Source: Variovorax paradoxus
GTDB lineage: Bacteria; Pseudomonadota; Gammaproteobacteria; Burkholderiales; Burkholderiaceae_C
NCBI RefSeq assembly: GCF_000834655.1
Contig: NZ_JXQQ01000008.1
Span: 186,001 to 250,000 of the forward strand
Direction of reading: 5' to 3'
Length of the DNA: 64,000 nt
Under the pieces are notes generated by a model that was given only the letters and a program-made list of their open reading frames with translations, made no database searches and was not told the DNA's origin. Both the position numbers and the translations under genes were made by a program. Below, in pieces: positions 36,238 to 46,096 of this stretch; positions within the stretch are counted from its first letter, which is position 1; the number at the start of each line of letters is the position of its first letter.

Positions 36238-39200
36238 ATGAACGCCCCGCTGCCCGAGCACATCCGCCGCGCGCTAGAAACCGTCACGCTCGACGACAAA
36301 TACAGTCTGGACTATGGCCGCGCTTTCATGAGCGGCGTGCAAGCCCTCGTGAAGCTGCCCATGCTGCAGCAGTTGCGCGACAAGCAGGCCGGCAAGAACA
36401 CCGCCGGTTTCATCAGCGGCTACCGCGGCTCCCCGCTCGGCGGCTACGACCAGGCGCTGTGGAAGGCCAGCAAGTTCCTGAAGGAACAGAACATCGTCTT
36501 CCAGCCGGGCGTGAACGAAGAGCTTGCGGCCACCGCGCTCTGGGGCACCCAGCAACTGGGCTTTTCGCCGCAAGGCACCAACAAGTTCGACGGCGTCTTC
36601 GGCATCTGGTACGGCAAGGGCCCGGGCGTGGACCGCTGCTCGGACGTCTTCAAGCACGCCAACATGGCGGGCACCACCGAATTCGGCGGCGTGATCGCGG
36701 TGGCGGGCGACGACCACATCTCCAAGAGCTCCACCGCCGCCCACCAGAGCGACCACATCTTCAAGGCCTGCGGCACGCCGGTGTTCTTTCCGACCAGCGT
36801 GCAGGAAATCCTGGACCTGGGCATCCACGCCTTCGCCATGAGCCGCTTCTCGGGCGTGTGGTCGGGCATGAAGACGATCCAGGAGATCGTGGAGTCGAGC
36901 GCCACGGCGATGATCGACCCCGAACGCGTCGAGATCGTCATTCCCACCGACTTCGAAATGCCGCCGGGCGGCCTGCACATCCGCTGGCCCGACCACGCGC
37001 TGGAGCAGGAAGCGCGGCTCATGCACTACAAATGGTATGCCGCGCTCGCCTACATCCGCGCCAACCGCCTGAACCACAACGTGATTCAGGGCCCGAACGA
37101 CCGCTTCGGCATCATGGCCAGCGGCAAGGCCTTCAACGACACGCGCCAGGCGCTGCTGGACCTGGGCCTGGACGACGCGGCCTGCCGCCAGCTGGGCATC
37201 CGCCTGCACAAGGTGGGCGTGGTGTGGCCGCTCGAAGCGCAGCTCACGCGCGAATTCGCCACCGGCCTGCAGGAAATCCTGGTGGTCGAGGAGAAGCGCC
37301 AGGTCATCGAATACCAGCTCAAGGAAGAGCTCTACAACTGGCGCCCCGACGTGCGCCCCAACGTGGTCGGCAAGTTCGACGAAGGCGAAGTGCACGCGGC
37401 CGAGGGTTACTCGGGCGGTGAATGGTCGATGCCCAACCCGACCGCGCACACGCTCCTGCGCGCCAACGCGGACCTGAACCCCGCGCTCATCGCCAAGGCG
37501 ATCGCCGGGCGGCTGAAGAAAACCGGCCTCTTGGCCGCGGCCGGCGCCGACATGACCGCGCGCATCGACGCGCAGCTGGCCATCCTCGAAGCCAAGGAGC
37601 GTTCGATGGTGGTGCAGCAGGCCTCCACCAGCGTGGCCGACGCCACGCGCCAGCCTTGGTTCTGTTCGGGCTGCCCGCACAACACCAGCACCGTGGTGCC
37701 CGAGGGTTCGCGCGCGATGGGCGGCATCGGCTGCCACTTCATGGCGACCTGGATGGACCGCTCCACCATCGGCTTCACGCAGATGGGCGGCGAGGGCGTG
37801 CCGTGGGTGGGCCAGCAGCCCTTCACGACCGACCAGCACATCTTCGCGAACCTGGGCGACGGCACGTACTTCCACAGCGGCCTGCTCGCGATTCGCCAGA
37901 GCATCGCGGCCGGCGTGAACATCACCTACAAGATCCTCTACAACGACGCGGTCGCCATGACCGGCGGCCAGCAGGTCGGCGAGCGCCCCGAAGGCCACTC
38001 GGTGCTGCAGATTGCCGAGAGCCTGCATGCCGAGGGCGCCAAGAAGGTCGTGATCGTCACCGACGAGCCCGAGAAGTACGAGGGCGTCTCGATCCCGGGC
38101 GACCACGTGCAGGTGAAGCACCGCGACCTGCTCGACGACATCCAGCGCGAGTTCCGCGCCATCGCCGGCACCACGGCCATCATCTACGACCAGACCTGCG
38201 CCACCGAGAAGCGCCGCCGCCGCAAGCGGGGAACGGCCGTCGATCCGGCCAAGCGCGTGGTCATCAACGAGCTGGTGTGCGAAGGCTGCGGCGACTGCAG
38301 CGTGCAGAGCAACTGCCTCTCGGTGGAGCCGCTGGAGACCGAATTCGGCCGCAAGCGCACCATCAACCAGAGCAGCTGCAACAAGGACATGAGCTGCCTG
38401 AAGGGCTTCTGCCCGAGCTTCGTGACCGTCGAGGGCGGCCAGCTCAAGAAGAAGAGCAAGAGCAAGGGCGCGACGCCGGCCGAGTTCGGCCTCCTGCCCG
38501 AGCCGGCGATTCCGTCGCTCGCGGGCGGCAAGGTCTGGGGCGTGGTGGTGGCAGGCGTCGGCGGCACCGGCGTCATCACCATCGGCCAGCTCCTGGGCAT
38601 GGCCGCGCACATCGAGGCCAAGGGCATCGTCACGCAGGACGCGGCAGGCCTGGCGCAAAAAGGCGGCGCCACCTGGAGCCACGTGCTCATCGGCGACACG
38701 CAGGACGACATCCGCACCACGCGCGTCGGCACCGCCGCGGCCGATTTGATCCTGGCCTGCGACCCGCTGGTCACGGTCAACGGCGAAACCATGGCGCGCA
38801 TGCGCGAAGGGCGCACGCACGTGGCGCTCAACAGCCACAGCTCGCCCACGGCCGCCTTCGTGCGCAACGCCAACTGGCAGAACCCCGAAGACGCCTGCGC
38901 CGCCGAGATCGCGCGCGCCGTGGGCATCGACGGCATCGGCACTTTCGACGCCGATGCGGCCGCCACCACGCTGATGGGCGACAGCATCTACGTCAACCCG
39001 ATGATCCTGGGCTACGCCTGGCAAAAGGGCTGGATCCCGCTGGCGCACGAGTCGCTGATGCGCGCCATCGAGCTGAACGCCGTGGCCATCGAGAACAACA
39101 AGACCGCCTTCGAATGGGGCCGCCAGGCGGCCGTTCGACCCGAGGAGCTGCAAAAGCGCGTGCGCCCGGGCCAGGTCATCGAGTTCAAGAAGCGAGAGAC

Positions 39201-39849
39201 GGTCGAAGCCCTCGTGGCACGCCGCGCCGAGTTCCTGACCGGCTACCAGAACGCCGCCTACGCCGAGGAATACAAGCAGTTCGTGGCGAAGGTGCAGCAG
39301 TCGGAATCGTCGCTGCTGGGCAAGACGGCGCTCACCGAGACGGTGGCGCGCTACCTGTTCAAGCTCATGGCGTACAAGGACGAGTACGAGGTGGCGCGCC
39401 TGCACACCGACCGTTCGTTCCTCGACCGCGTCGAGGGCATGTTCGAAGGCGACTTCAAACTCAACTACCACCTTGCCCCGCCGATCGTTGCCAAAAAGAA
39501 CGCCAAGGGCCAGCTGCAGAAGCAGAAGTTCGGCCCCTGGATGCTCACGGGCTTCCGCTTCCTGGCGAAGTTGAAGGGCCTGCGCGGCACGGCGCTCGAC
39601 ATCTTCGGCCGTACCGAGGAGCGCAAGACCGAGCGCGCGCTGATCGCCGAATACCGCGCGAGCATCGACGAGGTGATCGGCGCGCTGCGTGCCGACAACC
39701 ACGCGCTGGCGCTGGAAATCGCGAGCCTGCCCGAGCAGATCCGCGGCTACGGTCACGTGAAGGAGCGAAACCTCGTGGCGGCCCGCACGCGCTGGAGCGA
39801 GCTGATGGCCCGGTGGCGCAATCCGCAGGGGCAGCGCGCGGCCGCCTGA
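36238..39849 (+). CDS. Indolepyruvate ferredoxin oxidoreductase, fused alpha-ferredoxin-beta type
   Basis: The protein has 1203 residues with all domains of a 2-oxoacid:ferredoxin oxidoreductase in one chain. The pyrimidine-side domain comes first (FISGYRGSPLGGYD). The ThDP motif NLGDGTYFHSG is near residue 537. Clustered cysteines in CEGCGDCSVQSNC and SSCNKDMSCLKGFCPSF near 680-725 bind two 4Fe-4S clusters. The gamma/KorB-like domain begins VVVAGVGGTGVITIG near 771. It converts aryl pyruvates to aryl-acetyl-CoA with reduction of ferredoxin, linking phenylalanine, tyrosine or tryptophan catabolism to CoA esters. Such fused enzymes occur in aerobic proteobacteria. It is divergent from lrp and ends at a strong hairpin terminator. 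Confidence 0.9.
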   Translation: MNAPLPEHIRRALETVTLDDKYSLDYGRAFMSGVQALVKLPMLQQLRDKQAGKNTAGFISGYRGSPLGGYDQALWKASKFLKEQNIVFQPGVNEELAATALWGTQQLGFSPQGTNKFDGVFGIWYGKGPGVDRCSDVFKHANMAGTTEFGGVIAVAGDDHISKSSTAAHQSDHIFKACGTPVFFPTSVQEILDLGIHAFAMSRFSGVWSGMKTIQEIVESSATAMIDPERVEIVIPTDFEMPPGGLHIRWPDHALEQEARLMHYKWYAALAYIRANRLNHNVIQGPNDRFGIMASGKAFNDTRQALLDLGLDDAACRQLGIRLHKVGVVWPLEAQLTREFATGLQEILVVEEKRQVIEYQLKEELYNWRPDVRPNVVGKFDEGEVHAAEGYSGGEWSMPNPTAHTLLRANADLNPALIAKAIAGRLKKTGLLAAAGADMTARIDAQLAILEAKERSMVVQQASTSVADATRQPWFCSGCPHNTSTVVPEGSRAMGGIGCHFMATWMDRSTIGFTQMGGEGVPWVGQQPFTTDQHIFANLGDGTYFHSGLLAIRQSIAAGVNITYKILYNDAVAMTGGQQVGERPEGHSVLQIAESLHAEGAKKVVIVTDEPEKYEGVSIPGDHVQVKHRDLLDDIQREFRAIAGTTAIIYDQTCATEKRRRRKRGTAVDPAKRVVINELVCEGCGDCSVQSNCLSVEPLETEFGRKRTINQSSCNKDMSCLKGFCPSFVTVEGGQLKKKSKSKGATPAEFGLLPEPAIPSLAGGKVWGVVVAGVGGTGVITIGQLLGMAAHIEAKGIVTQDAAGLAQKGGATWSHVLIGDTQDDIRTTRVGTAAADLILACDPLVTVNGETMARMREGRTHVALNSHSSPTAAFVRNANWQNPEDACAAEIARAVGIDGIGTFDADAAATTLMGDSIYVNPMILGYAWQKGWIPLAHESLMRAIELNAVAIENNKTAFEWGRQAAVRPEELQKRVRPGQVIEFKKRETVEALVARRAEFLTGYQNAAYAEEYKQFVAKVQQSESSLLGKTALTETVARYLFKLMAYKDEYEVARLHTDRSFLDRVEGMFEGDFKLNYHLAPPIVAKKNAKGQLQKQKFGPWMLTGFRFLAKLKGLRGTALDIFGRTEERKTERALIAEYRASIDEVIGALRADNHALALEIASLPEQIRGYGHVKERNLVAARTRWSELMARWRNPQGQRAAA

Positions 39850-39872
39850 TTTTTCAGCCGTTCCAGCCTCCG

Positions 39873-39896
39873 AAGAGCGCCTGCCGGGCGCTCTTT
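39873..39896 (+). terminator. Intrinsic terminator of the IOR gene
   Basis: AAGAGCGCC (39873-39881) and GGCGCTCTT (39887-39895) pair perfectly around a five-base loop and end in TTT, 23 bases after the stop. Confidence 0.8.
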
Positions 39897-39942
39897 GCTA
39901 TTCAAAACGTAGCAAAGAACGGCCAAGCCGGATACCCGGAAA

Positions 39943-39978
39943 GCCCTCCCCACCGCGCCGGATAAGCCGGTGGGAGGG
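39943..39978 (+). other. Long hairpin upstream of yajC
   Basis: GCCCTCCC-C-ACCG pairs with CGGTGGGAGGGC, 12 pairs with one bulged C and a 12-base loop. It precedes a TACAAT at 39993-39998 that could be a -10 box for yajC, although no good -35 is visible. It may be a second terminator isolating the sec operon. Confidence 0.45.
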
Positions 39979-40137
39979 CGCCTTGCCCCGAATACAATGC
40001 CCGGTGCTGTGCGCGGCGCCAAGCCCCGCCGAGCTTTGACTTGCGGCCCGTATCCCGTGGCCGCGAAGAGATGGAATGGCAGGCCCGGTCCGCGCTCCTC
40101 TCGCTTCCTCTTCCCTATCTCTCTGCTGGAGACTCTC

Positions 40138-40470
40138 TTGTTCATTTCCTCTGCTTTCGCCCAGACCGCGCCCGCAGCCGCCGGCGGCGGCGACATGTTG
40201 TCCTCGCTCGGCAGCATGCTGCCCCTGGTGCTGATGTTCGTCGTGCTGTACTTCGTCATGATCCGCCCGCAAATGAAGCGCCAGAAGGAAGCCCGCGCCA
40301 TGATCGAAGCCCTGGCCAAGGGTGACGAAGTCGCAACGGCCGGCGGCGTGCTCGGCAAGATCACCTCGCTGGGCGACCAGTACCTGGGCCTGGAAATCGC
40401 CAACGGCATCGAGATCAAGATCCAGCGCAGCGCCGTGGTCCAGGTCCTGCCCAAGGGCGCCGTCAAATAA
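40138..40470 (+). CDS. yajC: Sec translocon accessory protein YajC
   Basis: The protein has 110 residues if translation begins at TTG 40138, which has GGAG seven bases upstream and yields the usual short N-terminus FISSAFAQ. One membrane helix (LPLVLMFVVLYFVMI) is followed by RPQMKRQKE and a small cytoplasmic domain (GDEVATAGGVLGKI). YajC associates with SecDF in the inner membrane and supports protein export. It is the first gene of yajC-secD-secF; the tgt-queA genes that often precede yajC are replaced by the IOR gene. Confidence 0.93.
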   Translation: MFISSAFAQTAPAAAGGGDMLSSLGSMLPLVLMFVVLYFVMIRPQMKRQKEARAMIEALAKGDEVATAGGVLGKITSLGDQYLGLEIANGIEIKIQRSAVVQVLPKGAVK

Positions 40471-40549
40471 AGGCGTGAGCTGATCCTTGCGCTTTGCGGC
40501 GCAGGGCCCCAATTCACGCCGTGTCCCGTTTCTTGAAAAGCGCTTTCTC

Positions 40550-42433
40550 ATGAACCGTTACCCGGTCTGGAAGTACTCGATCATCGTGATCGTGCTGCTC
40601 GTGGGGCTCATCTACGCCCTGCCCAATTTCTTCGGCGAGTCGCCTGCGGTGCAGGTGTCGGCGGCCAAGTCCACCGTCAAGATCGATGCGTCGACCCAGG
40701 CCCGGGTCGAGAGCGTGCTCAAGGCAGCGGGCCTCGCGCCCGACCTGCTGACGCTCGAGCCGACCGCCGTGCGGGCGCGCTTCGTCACCACCGACGACCA
40801 GATCAAGGCGCGCGACGCGCTGCAGCAGGCCCTGGTGCCCAACGCAGACGAAGCTTCCTACGTGGTGGCGCTGAACCTCGTGTCGCGCTCGCCGCACTGG
40901 CTGACGGCGCTGCATGCCTTCCCGATGTACCTGGGTCTCGATCTGCGCGGCGGGGTCGACTTCCTGCTGCAGGTGGACATGCGCGGCGTGCTGGACAAGA
41001 AGGCCGAGTCCTTCGCCGGCGACATCCGCACGGGCCTGCGCGACAAGAAGGTGCGCGGCAGCGCGGTGAACCGCAACGGCCAGACGGTCGAGGTCACGCT
41101 GCGCGACGCCGACAGCCTTGAAATCGCCCGGCGCCTGATCCAGGACCAGATGCCCGACCTGAGCACCGTCGAGAGCCAGCAGGGCACCGAGTCGCGCATC
41201 GTGGCGAGCATCAAGCCCGAGGCCGCGCGCCGCTTCCAGGACGCGGCGCTCAAGCAGAACGTGACCACGCTGCACAACCGGATCAACGAACTCGGCGTGG
41301 CCGAGCCGGTGATCCAGCAGCAAGGCATCGACCGCATCGTCGTGCAGCTGCCCGGCATGCAGGACCCGGCCCAGGCCAAGACGATCATCGGCCGCACCGC
41401 CACGCTCGAGATGCGCATGGTGGACGAAAGCGCCGAAGGCCGCGCGGCCGAGCAGGGCACCGGGCCGGTGCCGTTCGGCTCCGAGAAATTCCTCGACCGC
41501 TCGGGCCGCGCCGTGATCGTGAAGAAGCAGGTGCTGGTCACCGGCGAGAACCTCACCGACGCGCAGCCCGGCTTCGAGCAGCAGACCAACCAGCCCAAGG
41601 TCGACCTGACCATGGACTCCAAGGGCGGCAACATCATGCGTGACGTGAGCCGCGAGAACTACAAGAAGCGCATGGCGATGCTGATCTTCGAGAAGGGCAA
41701 GGGCGAAGTGCTCACCGCTCCCTCGATCAACGGCGAGCTGGGCAACCGCTTCCAGGTGTCGGGCGCCATGACCGTGAGCGAAGCCAACGACCTCGCGCTG
41801 CTGCTGCGCGCCGGCTCGCTGGCCGCGCCGATGGAGATCATCCAGGAGCGCACCATCGGCCCGACGCAGGGCGCCGAGAACATCAAGAAGGGCTTCGACA
41901 GCGTGATGTACGGCTTCGCCGCGATCATGGTGTTCATGTGCCTCTACTACGCGCTGTTCGGCGTGTTCTCGTCGATCGCGCTGGCGGTCAACCTGATGCT
42001 GCTGGTGGCCATTCTCTCGATCCTGCAGGCCACGCTCACGCTGCCCGGCATCGCGGCCATGGCGCTGGCGATCGGCGTGGCCATCGACTCCAACGTGCTG
42101 ATCAACGAGCGCGTGCGGGAAGAGCTTCGCAACGGCGCCTCGCCGCAGGCGGCGATCCATGCGGGCTACGAGCGCGCATGGGGCACGATTCTCGACTCCA
42201 ACGTGACCACGCTGATCGCGGGCATCGCGCTCCTGGCCTTCGGCTCGGGCCCCGTGCGCGGCTTCGCGGTGGTGCACTGCATCGGCATCGTCACCTCGAT
42301 GTTCTCGGCCGTGTTCTTCTCGCGCGGCCTGGTGAACTTCTGGTACGGCCAGAAGAAGAAGCTCAAGAGCGTGTCGATCGGCACGGTCTGGCGCCCGAAG
42401 ACGGACGCCGCGGCTGTGGCCGAAACCAAGTAA
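40550..42433 (+). CDS. secD: Protein translocase subunit SecD
   Basis: The protein has 627 residues, normal for SecD of this group. The N-terminal helix (WKYSIIVIVLLVGLIYALPNFF) is followed by the large periplasmic domain with LGLDLRGGVDFLLQVD and RINELGVAEPVIQQQG. Five C-terminal helices with AMALAIGVAIDSNVLINERVREE carry the conserved charged residues of proton-driven export. SecD with SecF pulls preproteins across the inner membrane. The start at 40550 is the one giving the family N-terminus. Confidence 0.96.
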   Translation: MNRYPVWKYSIIVIVLLVGLIYALPNFFGESPAVQVSAAKSTVKIDASTQARVESVLKAAGLAPDLLTLEPTAVRARFVTTDDQIKARDALQQALVPNADEASYVVALNLVSRSPHWLTALHAFPMYLGLDLRGGVDFLLQVDMRGVLDKKAESFAGDIRTGLRDKKVRGSAVNRNGQTVEVTLRDADSLEIARRLIQDQMPDLSTVESQQGTESRIVASIKPEAARRFQDAALKQNVTTLHNRINELGVAEPVIQQQGIDRIVVQLPGMQDPAQAKTIIGRTATLEMRMVDESAEGRAAEQGTGPVPFGSEKFLDRSGRAVIVKKQVLVTGENLTDAQPGFEQQTNQPKVDLTMDSKGGNIMRDVSRENYKKRMAMLIFEKGKGEVLTAPSINGELGNRFQVSGAMTVSEANDLALLLRAGSLAAPMEIIQERTIGPTQGAENIKKGFDSVMYGFAAIMVFMCLYYALFGVFSSIALAVNLMLLVAILSILQATLTLPGIAAMALAIGVAIDSNVLINERVREELRNGASPQAAIHAGYERAWGTILDSNVTTLIAGIALLAFGSGPVRGFAVVHCIGIVTSMFSAVFFSRGLVNFWYGQKKKLKSVSIGTVWRPKTDAAAVAETK

Positions 42434-42445
42434 GGGGCAGCAGCC

Positions 42446-43399
42446 ATGGAATTCTTCCGGATCCACAAGACCATCCCGTTCATGCGCCACGCGCTGGTGC
42501 TGAACATCGTTTCCTTCGTCACCTTCGCGCTGGCCGTGTTCTTCCTGTTCCACCGCGGGCTGCACCTGTCGGTGGAGTTCACCGGCGGCACGGTGATGGA
42601 AGTGGCCTACAAGCAGTCGGCCGACGTCGGCAAGGTGCGCGACGTCGTCGCCAAGCTGGGCTACCAGGAGGTGCAGGTGCAGAGCTTCGGCACCTCGGTG
42701 CAGATCCGCCTGCCCGTGCACAAGGGCATGACCTCGACCCAGCAGAGCGACCAGGTGATGGGCGCGCTGAAGGCGGTCGAGCCGACGGTCGAGCTGCGCA
42801 GCAACGAGTTCGTCGGGCCGCAGGTGGGCGACGAGCTCACCAGCAACGGCCTGAAGGCGCTCGCCATGGTGGTCGTGGGCATCATGATCTACCTGGCGTT
42901 TCGCTTCGAATGGAAGTTTGCGCTGGCTACCGTTCTGGCCAACCTGCACGACGTGGTGATCATCCTGGGCTTCTTCGCCTTCTTCCAGTGGGAGTTCTCG
43001 CTGGCGGTGTTGGCGGCGGTGCTGGCGGTATTGGGCTATTCGGTGAATGAATCGGTCGTGATCTTCGACCGGGTGCGCGAGAACTTCCGCCGTTACCGCA
43101 AGATGACAACGGCCGAAGTGATCGACAGCGCGATCACCTCGACCATCAGCCGCACGATCATCACCCACGGCTCCACGCAGCTGGTGGTGCTGTCGATGTT
43201 CTTCTTCGGCGGCCCGACGCTGCATTACTTCGCCCTGGCGCTCACCATCGGCATCTGCTTTGGCATCTATTCCTCGTGCTTCGTGGCCGCTGCCATCGCG
43301 ATGTGGCTGGGCGTGAAGCGCGAAGACCTGATCAAGGGCGGCCCGACCAAGCGCGACGGCGAATCCGAAGACGACCCCAACGCCGGCGCGGTGGTCTGA
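42446..43399 (+). CDS. secF: Protein translocase subunit SecF
   Basis: The protein has 317 residues. The N-terminal helix is followed by the family motif LSVEFTGGTVMEV in the periplasmic segment. The C-terminal helices include AVLGYSVNESVVIFDRVREN and TISRTIITHGSTQL. It forms a complex with SecD, whose stop lies 12 bases upstream. The C-terminus is acidic (SEDDPNAGAVV). Confidence 0.96.
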   Translation: MEFFRIHKTIPFMRHALVLNIVSFVTFALAVFFLFHRGLHLSVEFTGGTVMEVAYKQSADVGKVRDVVAKLGYQEVQVQSFGTSVQIRLPVHKGMTSTQQSDQVMGALKAVEPTVELRSNEFVGPQVGDELTSNGLKALAMVVVGIMIYLAFRFEWKFALATVLANLHDVVIILGFFAFFQWEFSLAVLAAVLAVLGYSVNESVVIFDRVRENFRRYRKMTTAEVIDSAITSTISRTIITHGSTQLVVLSMFFFGGPTLHYFALALTIGICFGIYSSCFVAAAIAMWLGVKREDLIKGGPTKRDGESEDDPNAGAVV

Positions 43400-43558
43400 C
43401 GGATACTTCAGGGTTCAACAAAAGCGGGGCGGCAGGGCCGCACCGCTGTTCGCGTGCAACGCTGGGCATTCTCCGCACTTGTGCGGTGACGCTTCCCGAT
43501 GCAAGCTCGCGGTTGTTGCTGACGAACAAAGTTCTCCCCTGGCCTTCCCGATCTTTCA

Positions 43559-45976
43559 ATGAGCATTGCGCGGTCCGCCTCTTCCCTGCAGCTCGCACGC
43601 GAGACGCGTGAGCGTTTCGTATTGGCCACGGAAGGGGCCATCGTCCCCTTGGCCCGCGCGATCCGCGACCGGCTGACGCAGCTGGCTTCCGAGGTAAGCA
43701 ACGCCCGCGCGATGCAGGAGCACCGCGACGATTTCGTGGCGTTCCAGGGGCAGGCCACCCAATGGGTGACCCTCGCGCAGACGAGTTGGCGCAAGGCCCT
43801 GGGCGCTTCCGGCCAGACCGGCGGGCTCACGAGCTTTCCCACGGCGCTGCGGCTCGAGCTCATCGGCGACGAGGTCGTCGAGACCAACATCCTCGCCTCG
43901 CGCCTGGCGCAGGTGATCCACGACAAGGCGAGCTTCGAGCTCAGCGACCTGCGGCTGCGCATCCAGCACCTGGAAGGCACCAGCGAACTCGATTCGAAGG
44001 ACGTGCTCAAGCCCGAGACGCTGGCCAGGCTGCTGGTGGAGCAGTGGCTGGCCGCGGGTCTCAGCCGCGAGCTCTGGAGCCGCATCCAGGACACGGTGCA
44101 GCAGCAGTTGCTCGATGTGGTCGTGAAAGCCTACGAGAGCGCCAATGCCCACCTGATCGCCAATGGCGTGATGCAGGAGATCGACCTCAAGAGCTTCGTG
44201 CGGCGCACCGGCAATGCCGGCGGCGGCAACAGTTCGGTCGCGGGCGGAGCGGGGACGGGCACCGCACCGATGGACGGCGGCGGCCAGCAGCGATCCGGCT
44301 TCGGCGCCCAGGCGCCGCAACAGCAGCACGTCTCCGTGCCGATGTCCACGTCGTCGACCATCGGTGGCTCGCCGCTCACGATCGCGCGGCAGCGCGCGCA
44401 GACCGCGCTTCTGAGCCTCAAGCGCTTCGTCACCGCGCGCATCGGCGGCGACACCACCATCGTCAGCGCCCAGAACTCGATCGCCGCCACCGCACAGGCG
44501 GGACGTGCGACCGGCCCCGGCTCGGGCGGCGGCAACGTGGCTGGCGCCGGCGTTGGCGGCAGCACCGGGCCCCGAGCGTTCTCCAGGACCTTTGCCGGCG
44601 CCATCGCCGACGCCGAGGCCGCCTACCGCATGGCGGCCACGCAGTACATGGAGGCGTCCGGCGAGCAGGCCACGCTGATCCAGCAGACCGCAGTCGACCT
44701 GCGCCGGCGCAGCGCCGAACTCAAGAAGCGCGCGCCCACCACGGCCGACAAGGCCACCGTCGAGATCGTCGCGCTCATGTTCCAGGCCATCCTCGCGGAA
44801 GAGCGGATTCCGTTCTCGGCGCGCGTGTGGTTCGCGCGGCTGCAAATGCCGGTGCTGCGCGTGGCCATCGCCGAGCCCGAATTCTTCGGGACGCTGCAGC
44901 ACCCCGCGCGCATGCTGATCGACCGCATGGGCTCCTGCGTGATGGGCTTCGATGCGGCCGCCATCACCGGCAGCGCGCTCGAGGGCGAGATCCGCCGCGT
45001 GGTGCAGGTGATCGAGCAGTACCCCGAGACTGGTCAGCGCGTGTTCAAGCTCGTGTTCGACGAGTTCGTCGCCTTCCTCAACCGCTACCTCACGCAGAGC
45101 GACACCACGCAGCGCGTGATGAGCGTCGCGCAGCAGGTCGAGCAGAAGGAGACAATGGCGATCCAGTACACCATCGAGTTGCGCAAGATGCTCAACGACA
45201 TGCCGGTGCGCGACGAGATCCGCGAGTTTCTGTTCAAGGTCTGGGCCGAGGTGCTGGCGATTGCCGCGCTGCGCTACGGTGCGCAGGGCGAGCAGACGGT
45301 CATGCTCAAGCGCGTGGCCTCCGAGCTGGTCTGGGCCGCGAGCGCCAAGCCCAACCGCACCGACCGCGCCCGCGTTATCCAGGATTTGCCGCAGCTCCTG
45401 CAGCGCCTGCGCCAGGGCATGGCGCTCCTGGGCATCGTCGACGAGCCGCAGGAAGCGCACATCAAGACCATCGGCGCCACGCTGTCCGATGCGTTCCTCT
45501 CGAAGACCGAGGCCATTCCACAGGCCAAGATCGAAGCCATGGCCGAGCGCCTGGCGCACCTGGAAGATTTCGTGAGCGACATCGGCGGCACCGCCGACCT
45601 GCCGCTCGATGCCCACAGCATCGAACTGCTGCTGGGGGTGGACGCCGCATCGATCGAGGTGGTGCCCGATGCCGCCGGCGTGCAGGTGCCCGAGGACATG
45701 CTGGCCTGGGCGCACGAACTGCAGGTGGGCAACTGGTTCATGCTGGACCACAACGACCGCGTGAGCCAGGTGCAGTTCGTCTGGCGCAGCGACAGGAAGC
45801 AGCTGCACCTGTTCGCCACCGCAGATGGTCGCAGCTTCCTGATCCAGGCGGGCCGGTTGGCAACCTACCTGCAGGCGGGCCTCCTGGTGCCGGCCGAGGA
45901 AGAAACGCTCACGGTGCGCGCCACGCGCGAGGCGCTGGCGAAGCTCGATGCCAACCCCGAGCGTTTGCTGAACTAG
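43559..45976 (+). CDS. DUF1631-family protein of unknown function
   Basis: The protein has 805 residues and matches the DUF1631 family common in beta- and gammaproteobacteria. It has no signal peptide or membrane helix and is largely alpha-helical. A Gly/Ala-rich low-complexity segment (about residues 218-350) splits an N-terminal helical part from the conserved C-terminal block (EPEFFGTLQHPARMLIDRMGSC). The last part (about 720-790) resembles a small PilZ-like beta domain around GNWFMLDHNDRVSQVQFVW. If so, cyclic-di-GMP-linked control is possible, but the RxxxR motif is not evident. Function is unknown. Confidence 0.8.
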   Translation: MSIARSASSLQLARETRERFVLATEGAIVPLARAIRDRLTQLASEVSNARAMQEHRDDFVAFQGQATQWVTLAQTSWRKALGASGQTGGLTSFPTALRLELIGDEVVETNILASRLAQVIHDKASFELSDLRLRIQHLEGTSELDSKDVLKPETLARLLVEQWLAAGLSRELWSRIQDTVQQQLLDVVVKAYESANAHLIANGVMQEIDLKSFVRRTGNAGGGNSSVAGGAGTGTAPMDGGGQQRSGFGAQAPQQQHVSVPMSTSSTIGGSPLTIARQRAQTALLSLKRFVTARIGGDTTIVSAQNSIAATAQAGRATGPGSGGGNVAGAGVGGSTGPRAFSRTFAGAIADAEAAYRMAATQYMEASGEQATLIQQTAVDLRRRSAELKKRAPTTADKATVEIVALMFQAILAEERIPFSARVWFARLQMPVLRVAIAEPEFFGTLQHPARMLIDRMGSCVMGFDAAAITGSALEGEIRRVVQVIEQYPETGQRVFKLVFDEFVAFLNRYLTQSDTTQRVMSVAQQVEQKETMAIQYTIELRKMLNDMPVRDEIREFLFKVWAEVLAIAALRYGAQGEQTVMLKRVASELVWAASAKPNRTDRARVIQDLPQLLQRLRQGMALLGIVDEPQEAHIKTIGATLSDAFLSKTEAIPQAKIEAMAERLAHLEDFVSDIGGTADLPLDAHSIELLLGVDAASIEVVPDAAGVQVPEDMLAWAHELQVGNWFMLDHNDRVSQVQFVWRSDRKQLHLFATADGRSFLIQAGRLATYLQAGLLVPAEEETLTVRATREALAKLDANPERLLN

Positions 45977-46000
45977 CGAGCTGCGGTCCCTTTTCAAGAG

Positions 46001-46090
46001 TGCCGCGGAACCGGCTTTGCCGGGCCGCAGGCGCTGCCCCCGGTAAGGGGTTGGCGTAGCGACACGAAGTGCGCGAAGCCTGGGGGCGAG
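46001..46090 (-). repeat. Dispersed 3'-end repeat, copy 4
   Basis: On the minus strand its head begins seven bases after the smg stop; its tail faces the DUF1631 stop. The distal stem shows GCC/GGC where other copies have ACC/GGT, another paired change. It lies between convergent genes. Confidence 0.85.
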
Positions 46091-46096
46091 CCCAGC

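Noticed and set aside
36274..39756. An 1160-codon open frame antisense to the IOR gene
   Set aside because: Mirror of the third-position GC bias of a conserved enzyme; no start context or motifs.
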